From Deltaproteobacteria bacterium (GTDB taxonomy: Bacteria; Desulfobacterota; Deferrimicrobia; Deferrimicrobiales; Deferrimicrobiaceae), in the NCBI GenBank assembly GCA_021815305.1, contig JAKAHC010000001.1, positions 720,303 through 784,302 on the forward strand: 64,000 nucleotides of DNA. The letters run 5' to 3'. Under the pieces are notes generated by a model. It ran no database searches. It had not been told where the DNA came from and saw only the letters and a list, made by a program, of their open reading frames with translations. Position 1 is the stretch's first letter. Every line of letters starts with the position of its first letter. This document shows, piece after piece, positions 51,872 to 60,978 of this stretch. The translations under genes were made by a program, and so were the position numbers.

Positions 51872-53182
51872 ATGCAGATGCCCAAAGATACCGCGGCCCT
51901 TCTTCAGATGCGGAACCGGAATATTCCCAAAGGCGCGTTCAACGTGACCCCCGCTTTCATCCGCGAAGCGCGAGGCGCCGTCCTGATCGACACCGAGGGA
52001 CGGGAACTCATCGACTTCGCGGGAGGGATCGGCGTGAACAACGTCGGCCATGCCCACCCGAAGGTCGTGGCGGCGATCAAGGACCAGGCCGACAAGTACA
52101 TCCACACCTGTTTCCACGTCGCAATGTACGAACCGTACGTGGAACTCGCGGCGAGGCTCAACGAACTGGCCCCGGGGGATTTCCCCAAGATGACCCTGTT
52201 CGTCAACAGCGGCGCCGAAGCGGTGGAGAACGCCGTCAAGATCGCCCGGTACGCCACCGGCCGGCCGGCGGTGATCTCCTTCGACGGAGGATTCCACGGC
52301 CGCACGCTCCTGACGATGACGCTGACCGGCAAGGTGAAACCGTACAAGTTCGGGTTCGGCCCCTTCGCCCCCGAGACGTACCGGATGCCGTACGCCTACT
52401 GTTACCGCTGCCCGTTCGGTTTGAAATACCCCTCCTGCGGCGTTTCCTGCGCGGATCACCTGGAAACGTTCTTCGTCGGCAATGTCGCGCCGGAACAGAC
52501 CGCCGCGGTCATCGCGGAGCCGATCCAGGGAGAGGGAGGATTCATCACTCCCCCGCCGGAATATTTCCCCAGGCTCCAGGCGATCTGCCGGAAATACGGC
52601 ATCGCGTTCATCGCCGACGAGGTGCAGACCGGAATGGGACGGACGGGGAAACTCTACGCCATCGAGCATTGGGGGGTCGCCCCGGACATCGTCACGCTCG
52701 CGAAGAGTCTCGGGGGAGGGCTTCCGCTGGGCGCCGTCACCGGGCGAACCGACCTCATGGACAAGCCGCACGTCGGGGGACTCGGCGGCACGTTCAGCGG
52801 AAACCCCGTCTGTTGCCGGGCGGGGCTTGCGGTCCTAGAGATCCTCACGAACGACGGGCTGCTGGCGCGCGCCGAAGTGCTGGGCGAAAAGATCCGTCCC
52901 CGCCTCGAGGAGCTCCGGAACCGGTTCGGGATCATCGGTGACGTCCGGGGAAAAGGACCGATGATGGCGATCGAACTCGTGCGCGACCGGGAGACGAAGG
53001 CCCCGGCTTCCGACGAGACGAAGAGGCTCGTCCGCCTCTGCTACGAGAAGGGGCTCGTCCTCATCTCCGCCGGGAACTTCGGAAACGTGATCCGGACCCT
53101 GATGCCTCTGGTGATCTCCGACGAACAGTTCGACCGGGGGTTCGACATCCTGGCAAGCGGCCTGGAAGAGATCTCCGCGTAA
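51872..53182 (+). CDS. gabT: 4-aminobutyrate-type aminotransferase (class III)
   Basis: A 436-residue PLP-dependent omega-aminotransferase. It shows GGIGVNNVGHAHPKVV, NSGAEAVENAVKIARYATGR, FDGGFHGRT, AVIAEPIQGEGGF, ADEVQTGMGRTG and the PLP lysine in LAKSLGGGLPLG. GABA, beta-alanine or related omega-amino acids are the likely substrate. ATG 51872 has AAGGAG eight bases upstream; a second ATG follows at 51878. A sigma-54 promoter precedes it. Semialdehyde dehydrogenases for the product are encoded on both sides. Confidence 0.9.
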   Translation: MQMPKDTAALLQMRNRNIPKGAFNVTPAFIREARGAVLIDTEGRELIDFAGGIGVNNVGHAHPKVVAAIKDQADKYIHTCFHVAMYEPYVELAARLNELAPGDFPKMTLFVNSGAEAVENAVKIARYATGRPAVISFDGGFHGRTLLTMTLTGKVKPYKFGFGPFAPETYRMPYAYCYRCPFGLKYPSCGVSCADHLETFFVGNVAPEQTAAVIAEPIQGEGGFITPPPEYFPRLQAICRKYGIAFIADEVQTGMGRTGKLYAIEHWGVAPDIVTLAKSLGGGLPLGAVTGRTDLMDKPHVGGLGGTFSGNPVCCRAGLAVLEILTNDGLLARAEVLGEKIRPRLEELRNRFGIIGDVRGKGPMMAIELVRDRETKAPASDETKRLVRLCYEKGLVLISAGNFGNVIRTLMPLVISDEQFDRGFDILASGLEEISA

Positions 53183-53195
53183 GGGTGTGCGGCCG

Positions 53196-53672
53196 ATGCG
53201 CAGGGCGGACAAGGAGATCGCGGACCGGCAGGAGATCGACCGGATCATCGGAAGGTCGAGGGTGTGCCGGCTGGCGCTCGTCGACGGGGGCCTTCCCTAC
53301 ATCGTTCCCTTCTCCTTCGGATACGACGGGACCGCCCTCTACTTCCACTCCGCCCCCGAGGGGAGGAAGATCGACCTCCTGGCGGGGAACCCGAACGTCT
53401 GCTTCGAATTCGACATCGACGCGGAGCCGGTCCCTTCGGGAACCTCGTGCGGATGGACGATGCGGTACCGGAGCGTGATCGGTTCCGGGACCGCGTCGTT
53501 CGTCGAGGACCCGGCGGGGAAGAGGTCTGCCCTGGAAACCATCATGCGGCAATACACCGAAGGACCGTACGAATTCCCCGAGGAGGCCCTCCGGAAGATC
53601 TCGGTGATCAAAGTCGTGATCACCGGGATCTCGGGGAAGGTGTCGGGGTTCCCCGGGAAAACCGGGGGATGA
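53196..53672 (+). CDS. Pyridoxamine 5'-phosphate oxidase-related flavin-binding protein
   Basis: A 158-residue split-barrel protein: EIDRIIGRSRVCRLALVDGGLPYIVPFSFGYDGTALYFHSAPEGRKIDLL is the start of the NimA/PNPOx-like fold, followed by RYRSVIGSGTASFVEDPAGK. NimA-type proteins bind FMN or haem and reduce nitro compounds. It begins 14 bases after gabT on the same strand, so it shares the transcript. Its metabolic role beside an aminotransferase is not known. A GTG nine bases earlier is a possible start. Confidence 0.83.
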   Translation: MRRADKEIADRQEIDRIIGRSRVCRLALVDGGLPYIVPFSFGYDGTALYFHSAPEGRKIDLLAGNPNVCFEFDIDAEPVPSGTSCGWTMRYRSVIGSGTASFVEDPAGKRSALETIMRQYTEGPYEFPEEALRKISVIKVVITGISGKVSGFPGKTGG

Positions 53673-53741
53673 AACGCGCGGGATCCCGGCGACCGCCGGC
53701 ATCCCGCCTGCGGCCGCCGGTCCGGAAACCCCGTTCGCCCG

Positions 53742-55256
53742 CTACTTCATCGTCGGCATGACGTAGTCGGCGCCTGTGCGTACGCCCGCGGGCCATCGCG
53801 AGGTGATCGTCTTGAGGCGCGTGTAGAAGTGCACGCCCTCCGGGCCGTGCACGTAAAGGTCGCCGAAAAGCGACCGCTTCCAGCCGCCGAAGCTGTGGAA
53901 CGCAAGCGGCACCGGTATCGGGACGTTCACCCCCACCATCCCCGCCTGCACCCGCGCCGAGAATTCCCGCGCCGTGTCCCCGTCCCGGGTGAACACCGCC
54001 GCGCCGTTCCCGTACTCGTGCTCGTTCACCAGCCTCAGGGCGCTTTCGAAGTCGGGAACGCGCACGACCGACAGGACCGGTCCGAAGATCTCCTCCCGGT
54101 AGATCCGCATCCGGGGCGTCACCCGGTCGAACAGGCATCCGCCAAGGAAAAATCCTCCCTCGTGGCCCGGCACCTTCAGTCCCCGGCCGTCCACCACGAG
54201 CTTCGCCCCCTCCAGGACCCCCTGCTCCACGTACCCCTTCACGCGGGCGAGGTGTTCCCGGGTCACCAGCGGGCCCATCTCCGCCTCCGGGTCGCTGCCG
54301 GCGCGGACCTTCAGGCCGCGGAGGTGGGTTGCGAGCTTTTCCACCAGGGCGTCGCCGGTCTTCTCGCCCACCGCGACCGCCACCGAGACCGCCATGCAGC
54401 GCTCGCCCGCCGAGCCGTACGCCGCCCCCATGAGCGCCTCCACCGCCTGGTCCAGGTCCGCGTCGGGCATCACCACGGCGTGGTTTTTCGCGCCCCCCAG
54501 TGCCTGCACGCGCTTCCCTTCCGAGGTCGCCGTCCTGTAAATGGACTCGGCCACCGGCGTCGACCCCACGAAGGATACCGCCGCCACCTTAGGATGCCGG
54601 ATCAGCGCATCCACCGCTTCGCGGTCCCCGTTCAGTACGTTGAACACCCCCGCCGGCAAACCCGCCTCCGCGAGGAGATCCGCCAGGCGCATCGAGCAGG
54701 AAGGATCCTTCTCCGACGGTTTCAGCACAAAGGTGTTGCCGCAGGCGATGGCGACGGGAAACATCCACATGGGCACCATGGCGGGAAAGTTGAACGGGGT
54801 GATCCCCACGCACACGCCGACGGGCTGCCTCAAGGAGTGGCTGTCCACACCCGTTCCCACGCTCTCGGAAAAGCTGCCCTTCAACAAGTGCGGAACCCCG
54901 CATGCGAACTCCACCACCTCGATGCCGCGGGTCACGCTCCCCCGCGCGTCGCTCAGCACCTTCCCGTGCTCCGAGGTGATCAGGGCGGCGAGCTCATCCG
55001 CGTGGCGGTCGAGAAGTTCCTTGAAACGGAACAGCACCCTGGCGCGGCGCAGCGCGGGCGTGGCCGCCCAACCGGGAAACGCCGCACCCGCCGCCGCGAC
55101 CGCCGCCTCCGCATCCTCCCTCCCTGCGAAGGACACGCGCGCCGACACCTCTCCCGTCGCCGGGTCATACACCTCGCCGTACCTTCCACCGCGCCCGGGG
55201 GTTGCGCCTCCGTTGATGAAATGACCGATTGTCCGCGTCACCAAGGTTTTCGACAT
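53742..55256 (-). CDS. mmsA: Methylmalonate-semialdehyde dehydrogenase (CoA-acylating)
   Basis: A 504-residue aldehyde dehydrogenase of the MmsA type. It has [48 protein letters not shown] and the cysteine in [16 protein letters not shown], all MmsA signatures, with [16 protein letters not shown] replacing the usual general-base segment, as in CoA-acylating members. It converts methylmalonate semialdehyde or malonate semialdehyde to propionyl- or acetyl-CoA. This is the expected second step after transamination of beta-alanine or 3-aminoisobutyrate. ATG 55256 begins MSKTLVTR. It is convergent with the gabT operon. Confidence 0.93.
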   Translation of the reverse strand: MSKTLVTRTIGHFINGGATPGRGGRYGEVYDPATGEVSARVSFAGREDAEAAVAAAGAAFPGWAATPALRRARVLFRFKELLDRHADELAALITSEHGKVLSDARGSVTRGIEVVEFACGVPHLLKGSFSESVGTGVDSHSLRQPVGVCVGITPFNFPAMVPMWMFPVAIACGNTFVLKPSEKDPSCSMRLADLLAEAGLPAGVFNVLNGDREAVDALIRHPKVAAVSFVGSTPVAESIYRTATSEGKRVQALGGAKNHAVVMPDADLDQAVEALMGAAYGSAGERCMAVSVAVAVGEKTGDALVEKLATHLRGLKVRAGSDPEAEMGPLVTREHLARVKGYVEQGVLEGAKLVVDGRGLKVPGHEGGFFLGGCLFDRVTPRMRIYREEIFGPVLSVVRVPDFESALRLVNEHEYGNGAAVFTRDGDTAREFSARVQAGMVGVNVPIPVPLAFHSFGGWKRSLFGDLYVHGPEGVHFYTRLKTITSRWPAGVRTGADYVMPTMK

Positions 55257-55613
55257 GAACGCGCCCTCCTTCGACCGCCTCCCGGCCTCGCCGGGGCGAT
55301 AGAATTCCATGCGGTGTGTTGCCGGGTTTTCGCACGACGGCAACACCCTCCGGTATCCAGTATACCCATGCTTCCTCGCTGAACCACACTTCCTTCCGGG
55401 GGAACCCGAGCCCCCGGGGAATCTTCCCGGCCGGCACGGCATCGCAGCGGCAATCCTTGCGCGGCGGAAAGATGGGTCTGCGGCCGGAACGGGAGGCGGA
55501 GAATCTGCGCGAGGCAAACCGTCCCGGACGGTTCGCCGCCGGATGGGACTTCACGAAATCGAAAGCTCTGGTAAAATTCGACTTATAGAACCACCCGGGG
55601 GGAACGGAAAACG
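55257..55613. other. Divergent intergenic region between mmsA and a small gene
   Basis: 357 bases without a convincing gene. No sigma-54 promoter or ATTATGC-type dyad is visible, so mmsA may not belong to the activator's regulon. Toward the small plus-strand gene, TTCACG (55550-55555) and TAAAAT (55572-55577) could be a weak promoter. Confidence 0.35.
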
Positions 55614-55799
55614 ATGGACAGCGTCATGGTCTACCGTCTGGACCGGGAAACCAAGGCCAAGGTCCCACTGGGAGTCCTGGTAGAACGCAGGAAGTCGGAG
55701 CGGGGACAAAACGTCATCGGGATGCTGCGCCGCGCCCGGAAGGAATTCGCGGAGACGCAAGAGGACTCCCCCAACATTTTCATCGAATACGGAGCGTAA
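55614..55799 (+). CDS. Small conserved protein of unknown function
   Basis: A 61-residue protein: MVYRLDRETKAKVPLGVLVERRKSERGQ near the start, then MLRRARKEFAETQEDSPNIFIEYGA. It is highly charged with no membrane segment. It resembles short hypothetical proteins I recall from Deltaproteobacteria, but the resemblance could not be tested. ATG 55614 is followed by a second Met at residue 5. The start has a GGGGGGAA upstream. Confidence 0.6.
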   Translation: MDSVMVYRLDRETKAKVPLGVLVERRKSERGQNVIGMLRRARKEFAETQEDSPNIFIEYGA

Positions 55800-55812
55800 G
55801 CCGCTCCTTCCA

Positions 55813-56652
55813 TCAAGCGACGGTGGGCCCTTCGTCGATGACGACCCGGTTGCGTCCTTCCCGCTTGGCACGGTAGAGGGCGTCGTCGGCGCTTTTCACC
55901 AGTGCGGCCATATCGGCGGTTCCGGGTCCAAGGAAAGCGACTCCGACGCTCACCGTCACGCGCACCTGCTCTCCCTGGGTGAGGGCGCACTGCGGAACCA
56001 AAACGGAGTTCTCGACCGCCGCGCGCAACCGTTCCGCGAATACGGGGGTGGGCGGGACCGGGGTACACGTCGCGATGATCAGGATCTCCTCCCCCCCGTA
56101 GCGCGCGACCACATCCGTCGTGCGAACCGTGCTCACGATCAGTTTCCCGAGGCTCTTGAGCACCAGGTCTCCGACCTGGTGCCCGTACCTGTCGTTGATC
56201 CGCTTGAAACGGTCTATGTCCAGCAACAGTATGGACAGCGGAAGGTTGTACCGGAGCGCTCTTTCCACCTCTTCCTTGAGCCGGCGATCCAGGTACCGGC
56301 GGTTGTTGATGCCCATCAGGGGATCCGTGATGTTCTCGAGTTCCATGGCGGCGACGCGGCGAACATCGATGGTGGTCTGCAGCGAGAGGGTGTTGACCAG
56401 AAACACAAAGCATGCTCCCAGGCAGAAGATCGCCGCCACGATGAATTCCCACGATCTGCCGCCGTTGTGCCAGTTGCCTGCCGTGTACCAGATGTACCCG
56501 GCGATGAAGAAGAAGATCAGCGCCCGCAGGATGCGCCAGTTGCGCCGTACCTGTCCCGGCGGCAGTTTGTCGATCAGGCGTTGGATGGGAACAAGGGAGG
56601 CAATCAGGACGAGCGTGCCGACAATGACCAATCCGTCCAAAAAGAGGGCCAT
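55813..56652 (-). CDS. Membrane-bound diguanylate cyclase (GGDEF domain)
   Basis: A 279-residue protein with an N-terminal membrane part of about three helices (LVIVGTLVLIASLVP, ILRALIFFFIAGYIWY, FIVAAIFCLGACFVFLVNTL) and a GGDEF domain at about residues 115-275. The active site is GGEEI in place of GGEEF; the last Phe is replaced by Ile, which some active cyclases tolerate. An RxxD inhibitory site (RTTD) lies five residues before it, which implies product inhibition by cyclic di-GMP. No periplasmic sensor domain is present. The start at 56652 gives the membrane region; earlier in-frame codons run into intergenic DNA. Confidence 0.9.
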   Translation of the reverse strand: MALFLDGLVIVGTLVLIASLVPIQRLIDKLPPGQVRRNWRILRALIFFFIAGYIWYTAGNWHNGGRSWEFIVAAIFCLGACFVFLVNTLSLQTTIDVRRVAAMELENITDPLMGINNRRYLDRRLKEEVERALRYNLPLSILLLDIDRFKRINDRYGHQVGDLVLKSLGKLIVSTVRTTDVVARYGGEEILIIATCTPVPPTPVFAERLRAAVENSVLVPQCALTQGEQVRVTVSVGVAFLGPGTADMAALVKSADDALYRAKREGRNRVVIDEGPTVA

Positions 56653-57157
56653 ATCGCTCCGGGATCGTTCGAACGGATGGCGTACGCTCCGCCTCCGTCC
56701 ACGTACCATCGATCCGTTACAAGGAATATGCCATTTCACGGAGAAAAAATCCAATTCACGGCATGTCGAAAAGCCGTCATGGCTTCCCCAAGAGCGCGAA
56801 CACAGGAAATGGGATATGGTTGGCGTTCTTGTTGCCGCTACCCTTTATCATGGAGAAATATTTTCTGATTGAAACGATGATTGACACAAAGGAATGACAG
56901 CCCGCGCACGATCCTTCTGGATGCGAAGGCCTTTTCGTTCTCCGGACTGGAAACGGGCCGGGGCGAAAACACAAAATGGGAAACCGCGGAAACGCGTGTC
57001 CATACCGCCCAGCATCACGGTGCGATTGCGGAAACCCTATCCCCGGCGCGAACCGGAAGGCGGTCAACGCGCTGGACGATCCGGGATAGGAAGGCACCGC
57101 GGGCAGGGCCGCCGGCAAGGAGCAACTGGAAACATGGACAGGGATTGAAAGCAACGC
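56653..57157. other. Intergenic region at the left edge of the accessory segment
   Basis: About 505 bases without a supported gene. Open frames on the plus strand at about 56880-57200 are Arg- and Thr-rich without family likeness. The stretch is lower in GC than the left part of the window and may be decayed DNA that starts the accessory region. Confidence 0.4.
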
Positions 57158-57247
57158 GTGATAAAATTCAGTGTTCGTTTTTCAAAGAAAGAGGTTGAGC
57201 GCATCCTCGACGAAGCCCTACCTGTCCGCAATCGAGTTCCGAAATGA
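57158..57247 (+). other. Short open frame, possible toxin remnant
   Basis: A GTG opens 29 codons (VIKFSVRFSKKEVERILDEA at the start, then LPVRNRVPK). The helix-forming KKEVERILDEA looks coding, and the frame directly precedes a degraded HTH antitoxin gene, where a toxin would be expected. It is too short to identify and could be a fragment. Confidence 0.3.
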
Positions 57248-57287
57248 GCAATTGCGGCGTAGGAAGCCGGCTCATATCATCCCATCG

Positions 57288-57607
57288 ATGAAGGCGGTCT
57301 ACTCCGAAGAGGAAGCCTTCGCGATCCTTTTTCCGGATAAGCGATCCAGGCAAGGGTATCGCGAGGAATTGGCCCGCATGAACCAGAATCTGATCGACAA
57401 CATTCGCGCAAGGAAGGTCAATCCGATACGGGGTTGCGGGTCCTGAAAGGAATGGATCGGAGGACCCTGGCGAAGCTGACGGGTATCATCCCGGCAAATA
57501 TATCCCGCATGGAGAAAGCGGGCGCGCCGACCCCGACAGTGGCTACCCTGAGAAACATCGCCTCCGCGCTGGACACCTGCATCACTGATCTCACCCACGA
57601 GCAGTAA
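57288..57607 (+). pseudogene. Frameshifted XRE/HigA-like antitoxin
   Basis: From ATG 57288 the frame reads MKAVYSEEEAFAILFPDKRS and on to ARKVNPIRGCGS, where a stop occurs. A different frame in the same DNA continues with GLRVLKGMDRRTLAKLTGII and PANISRMEKAGAPTPTVATLRNIASALD and ends at a TAA at 57605-57607. The second part is a clear XRE-type helix-turn-helix as found in HigA/HipB antitoxins, and the first part is its usual N-terminal lead-in. A single frameshift near 57425 joins them. The gene is likely inactive unless the shift is a sequencing error. Confidence 0.6.
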
Positions 57608-57618
57608 ACTTCCTCGGT

Positions 57619-57652
57619 TGCACAAATTATAATTGCAATTATAATTTGTGCA
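57619..57652. repeat. 34-bp perfect palindrome overlapping a promoter
   Basis: TGCACAAATTATAATTG and its exact reverse complement meet without a spacer. TATAAT occurs on both strands. On the plus strand TTGCAC (57618-57623) and TATAAT (57640-57645) are 16 bases apart, so the palindrome covers the promoter from -35 to the start site. AGGAGG begins directly after it. An autoregulatory operator is the simplest reading. Confidence 0.9.
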
Positions 57653-57663
57653 GGAGGTGCGCC

Positions 57664-59130
57664 GTGGCCCTTTCTGCCGAAACTGTCGTAGTCCTGCGCG
57701 ATCTCAACCCTTGGTGGGAATCTCCCGAGACGGTTCGTCCCGCCCCTCCAGTCTATCGGCGCCCGCTGGTTCGTGAGATGGCACGTCGCCTGCGTCCCGC
57801 GAAAGGCCTTATCGAAGTGATCCGAGGCCCGCGGCAGGTTGGAAAAACCACAGGACTCTACCAGATCATCGAAGATTTCCTTCGCGCCGGCGTTCCGGCG
57901 ACGGATATCCTCTTCGTCCGTTTCGACCTCGAGATTCTCCGTGAAGAACCGGCGGCCCTTCGAAGCATCCTTCGCTGGTACGTCGACAACGTCAGGAAAC
58001 GCCCGCTCGATCAGGGACCCTCCTCCTGTATCCTTCTGGACGAAATCCACAAACTTCGGCGTTGGGACGAAGAGGTCAAACATCTGGGAGATACCTTCCC
58101 AATGCGGATGCTGCTGACAGGATCTTCAAGCGTTCTTGTCGCCCGGGGAGGCAGGGAAAGCCTTGCCGGCAGGGTTTTCACCACGGAGCTCCCCCCATTC
58201 TCCTTCCGCGAAGTCCTGGACTGCTGGCACCCGAAGCTCGCCTCTTCCCTTCCGCCGGCGATTCGTTTCGGAAATGTCTTCGAAGGCGGGTTGGACAAAT
58301 CCCGGAGGGCGTTGGAGTCGCTCCGGGCACAGCAGAAACTTTCCATGCGGCGAATACTGGAACGGTATTTCACGCGGGGTGGGTATCCGAGGCTCTACAG
58401 CGGCGAAGTTGACGATGATCGCTGGGCAGATTACCTGACCCAAACCGTCTTCGAAAACGTGCTGGGCGCAGATATCCCCGACCTTTTCCCGGTGAAGAAC
58501 CCGGGGCTCCTGCGATTCATTTACCTCCAGGTCGCGCGCCTGACCGGGCAGGAGATCAAGCAAAACCAACTTACCGATATGGCAATCAAGACCGGCCTTT
58601 CGGCCAATCAACCCACAGTAGGCCAATATTTGCATTATCTGGCGGACGCGCTGCTGATCCGCGAGTTCCGGAGGTATCCCCTCGCGAAGAAGAGCTCGGC
58701 TCGCGTTCCCGCGAAGATCACGGTGAGCGACCTCGGCGTCCGGAACGCCGTATTCCGCACTTCCCCCTCCCTGTGGGAATCCGACCCGACGGTTCTGGGT
58801 CCGCTGGTCGAAACGCTCGTGCAAAGCGTGGTCCGCGACTACAACCTCCAGGTCCATTTCTTCCGGGATTACGAAGATCCGAAAAATCGGCGATCGCCGA
58901 TCCGGGAGGTGGATTTCGTCGCAGAGCAGGCGGACGGTACGGTGGTTCCGATCGAGGTGAAATTCCGGAAAAGGATCGATGAGGAAGACCTCGTCGGGAT
59001 GCGATTGTTCATGGAACGCTTCCGCGATCGCTGCCCCCTGGGAATCGTGGTAACCCGCGAATTCAGCGAGTGGGACCAAAGGCGGCGAGTCTTGTTTATT
59101 CCGCTCCAGTTCTTCCTGTTGGCATTCTGA
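57664..59130 (+). CDS. AAA ATPase with DUF4143 and PD-(D/E)XK nuclease-like C-terminus
   Basis: A 488-residue protein. Walker A GPRQVGKTTG lies near residues 55-64 and Walker B with CILLDEIHKLRRW near 120-130, followed by LLTGSSSVLVARGG. The DUF4143 part follows. Near the C-terminus, REVDFVAEQADGTVVPIEVKFRK gives the D-x(n)-E-V-K pattern of a PD-(D/E)XK nuclease. Members are common in accessory DNA and their cell role is not settled. The GTG start at 57664 has AGGAGG six bases upstream. A long palindrome covers its promoter. Confidence 0.88.
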   Translation: MALSAETVVVLRDLNPWWESPETVRPAPPVYRRPLVREMARRLRPAKGLIEVIRGPRQVGKTTGLYQIIEDFLRAGVPATDILFVRFDLEILREEPAALRSILRWYVDNVRKRPLDQGPSSCILLDEIHKLRRWDEEVKHLGDTFPMRMLLTGSSSVLVARGGRESLAGRVFTTELPPFSFREVLDCWHPKLASSLPPAIRFGNVFEGGLDKSRRALESLRAQQKLSMRRILERYFTRGGYPRLYSGEVDDDRWADYLTQTVFENVLGADIPDLFPVKNPGLLRFIYLQVARLTGQEIKQNQLTDMAIKTGLSANQPTVGQYLHYLADALLIREFRRYPLAKKSSARVPAKITVSDLGVRNAVFRTSPSLWESDPTVLGPLVETLVQSVVRDYNLQVHFFRDYEDPKNRRSPIREVDFVAEQADGTVVPIEVKFRKRIDEEDLVGMRLFMERFRDRCPLGIVVTREFSEWDQRRRVLFIPLQFFLLAF

Positions 59131-59138
59131 GCGGCGAA

Positions 59139-59448
59139 ATCCGCAACCCCCGTGCAACCAGACCACTGGCCCAGGCAGGCGGGCCAAAATGGCGCTACGC
59201 AACTATTTGATTATTAAAGATATAAACGTCGCACCCCATCTGAAAGAATTCGAACCGCCTCCGAAATCCCCATCGAGGTGGACCTGACGGACGAAGACGC
59301 CATTCCAATCTACATGAAGATTTCGGAAAAAGTGTTACATCTCCGAAGGCTTGGGATGCCCTTTACCAGCATCGCCGAGCGCCTTCGAGTCAACTTGTGG
59401 ATGGCGAAAAGAGCGGCGCGGCGGGGCAATATCCAGCATAAAGGTTAA
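59139..59448 (+). repeat. Repeat unit A following the first ATPase gene
   Basis: This 310-base stretch recurs at 62651-63182 after the second ATPase gene. Shared pieces are CCGCAACCCCCG-(T/C)-GCAACCAGACCAC near the start, then CCAAAATGGCGCTACGCAA, then TTTGATT-(A/G)-TTAAAG, and a coding-like tail beginning GAAAGAATTCGAACCGCC. In this copy the tail joins directly without the tRNA-like bases. Confidence 0.8.
59233..59448 (+). pseudogene. Recombinase C-terminal helix-turn-helix remnant, copy A
   Basis: The open frame reads SERIRTASEIPIEVDLTDED, then IPIYMKISEKVLHLRRLGMP, then FTSIAERLRVNLWMAKRAAR. LRRLGMPFTSIAERLRVN has the form of the helix-turn-helix at the end of serine recombinases. No upstream start or catalytic domain is present. 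A second copy is at 62971-63182; the differences between copies are largely at third codon positions. Confidence 0.5.
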
Positions 59449-59487
59449 CTCCGACACATCCCTGCCTGTCCTTCGCCCTTGCCAGAA

Positions 59488-59572
59488 ATGTCAACTTGAC
59501 ATAAATTGACATTTCATTGATCATGACAAAGAGGAAACATCAATTTGACGTAAATTGACGTCGAATCGACAT
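59488..59572. promoter_or_regulatory. Cluster of TTGAC(A/G)T operator-like repeats before fic
   Basis: Direct copies lie at 59496-59502 and 59506-59512 (TTGACAT, ten bases apart) and at 59545-59551 and 59555-59561 (TTGACGT, ten apart), with a variant TCGACAT at 59566-59572. An inverted ATGTCAA stands at 59488-59494. The ten-base period puts the copies on one face of the helix, so a repressor could bind as an array. The last copy ends 44 bases before the fic start. Confidence 0.7.
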
Positions 59573-59616
59573 CAAACACGAAGCGCCTGTATGAACGAAA
59601 TTCGACGAGGTGAACT

Positions 59617-60969
59617 GTGAAACTTCCCGAATCCACTCCAAATTGGCGTGATGTTTTTGCTCGCAATCCTCAAAAACTGGTTTCCTTGCTGACTTCCCAA
59701 GAAGCACGACAATGCGTCGAGAAGGCCAATCATGACTATCTTCATTGGGAAAAAGCGAAATACCTGAAAGTCCCAACCACGATATCCCCGGAGGAATTCT
59801 GGTTTCTCATCAAAATCTCTCGCACGCAAAACATAAAACAGATCCCGCTGATTGATCCTCGCGGGGGACACTTCGGATTCTGGCTTCCCGATTCGGTTCT
59901 CAAAGAGCTGCATTTCATCGATCAGAATGCCGGTGGCAGCATCCTGGTGGACAATCCGGAACTATCTCCCGAAGCCAGGGAGCGATATTTGATCAGCTCC
60001 CTGATGGAAGAAGCCATCGCATCCAGCCAGATCGAGGGTGCCTCGACGACGCGGAAAGTCGCCAAGGAAATGCTGCGCGAAGGGCGGCCACCGAAAAACA
60101 AAGCCGAGAAGATGATCCTGAACAACTATCATACGATCCGCAAAATAAAGTCGTTCATCGGACAACCTCTCTCGATCGACCTTCTCCACTCACTTCATGA
60201 ATCCTTAACGGAAGGGACGCTGGACAATCCCGCCGCCGCGGGGCGGTTTCGTACCGAGAAGGATTCTATCGTCGTGGTGGACGAAAGTGACGGTCAAACC
60301 CTGCACGTCCCGCCACAGGCCCGGATACTGCCCGAACGAATGGAAAAGTTTCTGGCGTTTGCAAACGACAAGAGCGGCGAACCTTTCATTCATCCGGTGG
60401 TCAGAGCGGTCCTGCTGCATTTCTGGCTTGCCTATGAACATCCTTATGTTGACGGCAACGGAAGAACAGCGAGGGCAGTGTTTTATTGGTACATGCTTAC
60501 CCATAACTACTGGTTGTTCGAGTACCTCAGCATTTCGAGAATCATACTGAAATCGGTCAAACAATACGCAAGAGCCTACCTGTATTCCGAACATGACGAC
60601 CACGACGCCACGTATTTCCTTGCCTATCATCTGAAGGCGATCCACTTGGCGTTGGAGGAGTTGCACCATTACCTGGCACGCAAGCAAAAAGAAATGCGCA
60701 AGGCGATCACGTTGTTACGGAAAATTCCCGATCTGAACTATCGCCAACTGGCCCTTCTCCAGCACGCCCTGAAGCATCAGGACGCGGCCTATACCATCGA
60801 ATCGCACAAGAATTCACACAACATCGTCAGGGCCACTGCAAGGGCCGATTTATTCGATCTTGAACGGAGAGGATATCTGACCAGGAGGAAGCAAAACAGA
60901 CGATATTATTTCGGGGCTGTTCCGGATATTGGAGAAAGACTGGATATATTCCCGAGGACGAACCCTTGA
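59617..60969 (+). CDS. Fic family protein (AMPylating enzyme), class II-like
   Basis: A 450-residue protein. The Fic core motif HPYVDGNGRTAR lies near residue 275 and the inhibitory helix motif SSQIEG (S-x3-E-G) near 136-141, so it is the type with the inhibitor N-terminal to the core. A C-terminal winged-helix-like part (HNIVRATARADLFDLERRGYLTRRK) could bind DNA. Fic enzymes transfer AMP to Ser, Thr or Tyr of a target protein. GTG 59617 has GAGGTGA upstream. Base composition is markedly more AT-rich than in the left part of the window, a sign of transfer. An operator-like array stands before it. Confidence 0.9.
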   Translation: MKLPESTPNWRDVFARNPQKLVSLLTSQEARQCVEKANHDYLHWEKAKYLKVPTTISPEEFWFLIKISRTQNIKQIPLIDPRGGHFGFWLPDSVLKELHFIDQNAGGSILVDNPELSPEARERYLISSLMEEAIASSQIEGASTTRKVAKEMLREGRPPKNKAEKMILNNYHTIRKIKSFIGQPLSIDLLHSLHESLTEGTLDNPAAAGRFRTEKDSIVVVDESDGQTLHVPPQARILPERMEKFLAFANDKSGEPFIHPVVRAVLLHFWLAYEHPYVDGNGRTARAVFYWYMLTHNYWLFEYLSISRIILKSVKQYARAYLYSEHDDHDATYFLAYHLKAIHLALEELHHYLARKQKEMRKAITLLRKIPDLNYRQLALLQHALKHQDAAYTIESHKNSHNIVRATARADLFDLERRGYLTRRKQNRRYYFGAVPDIGERLDIFPRTNP

Positions 60970-60978
60970 GGGGAATCC

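Noticed and set aside
55257..55613. A third sigma-54 promoter in front of mmsA
   Set aside because: A TTGC and a TGG are present on the minus strand, but they are not at ten-base GG-GC spacing, and no ATTATGC dyad is present.
56881..57198. A 105-codon gene on the plus strand
   Set aside because: It is Arg/Thr-rich without conserved features and overlaps other equally poor frames.
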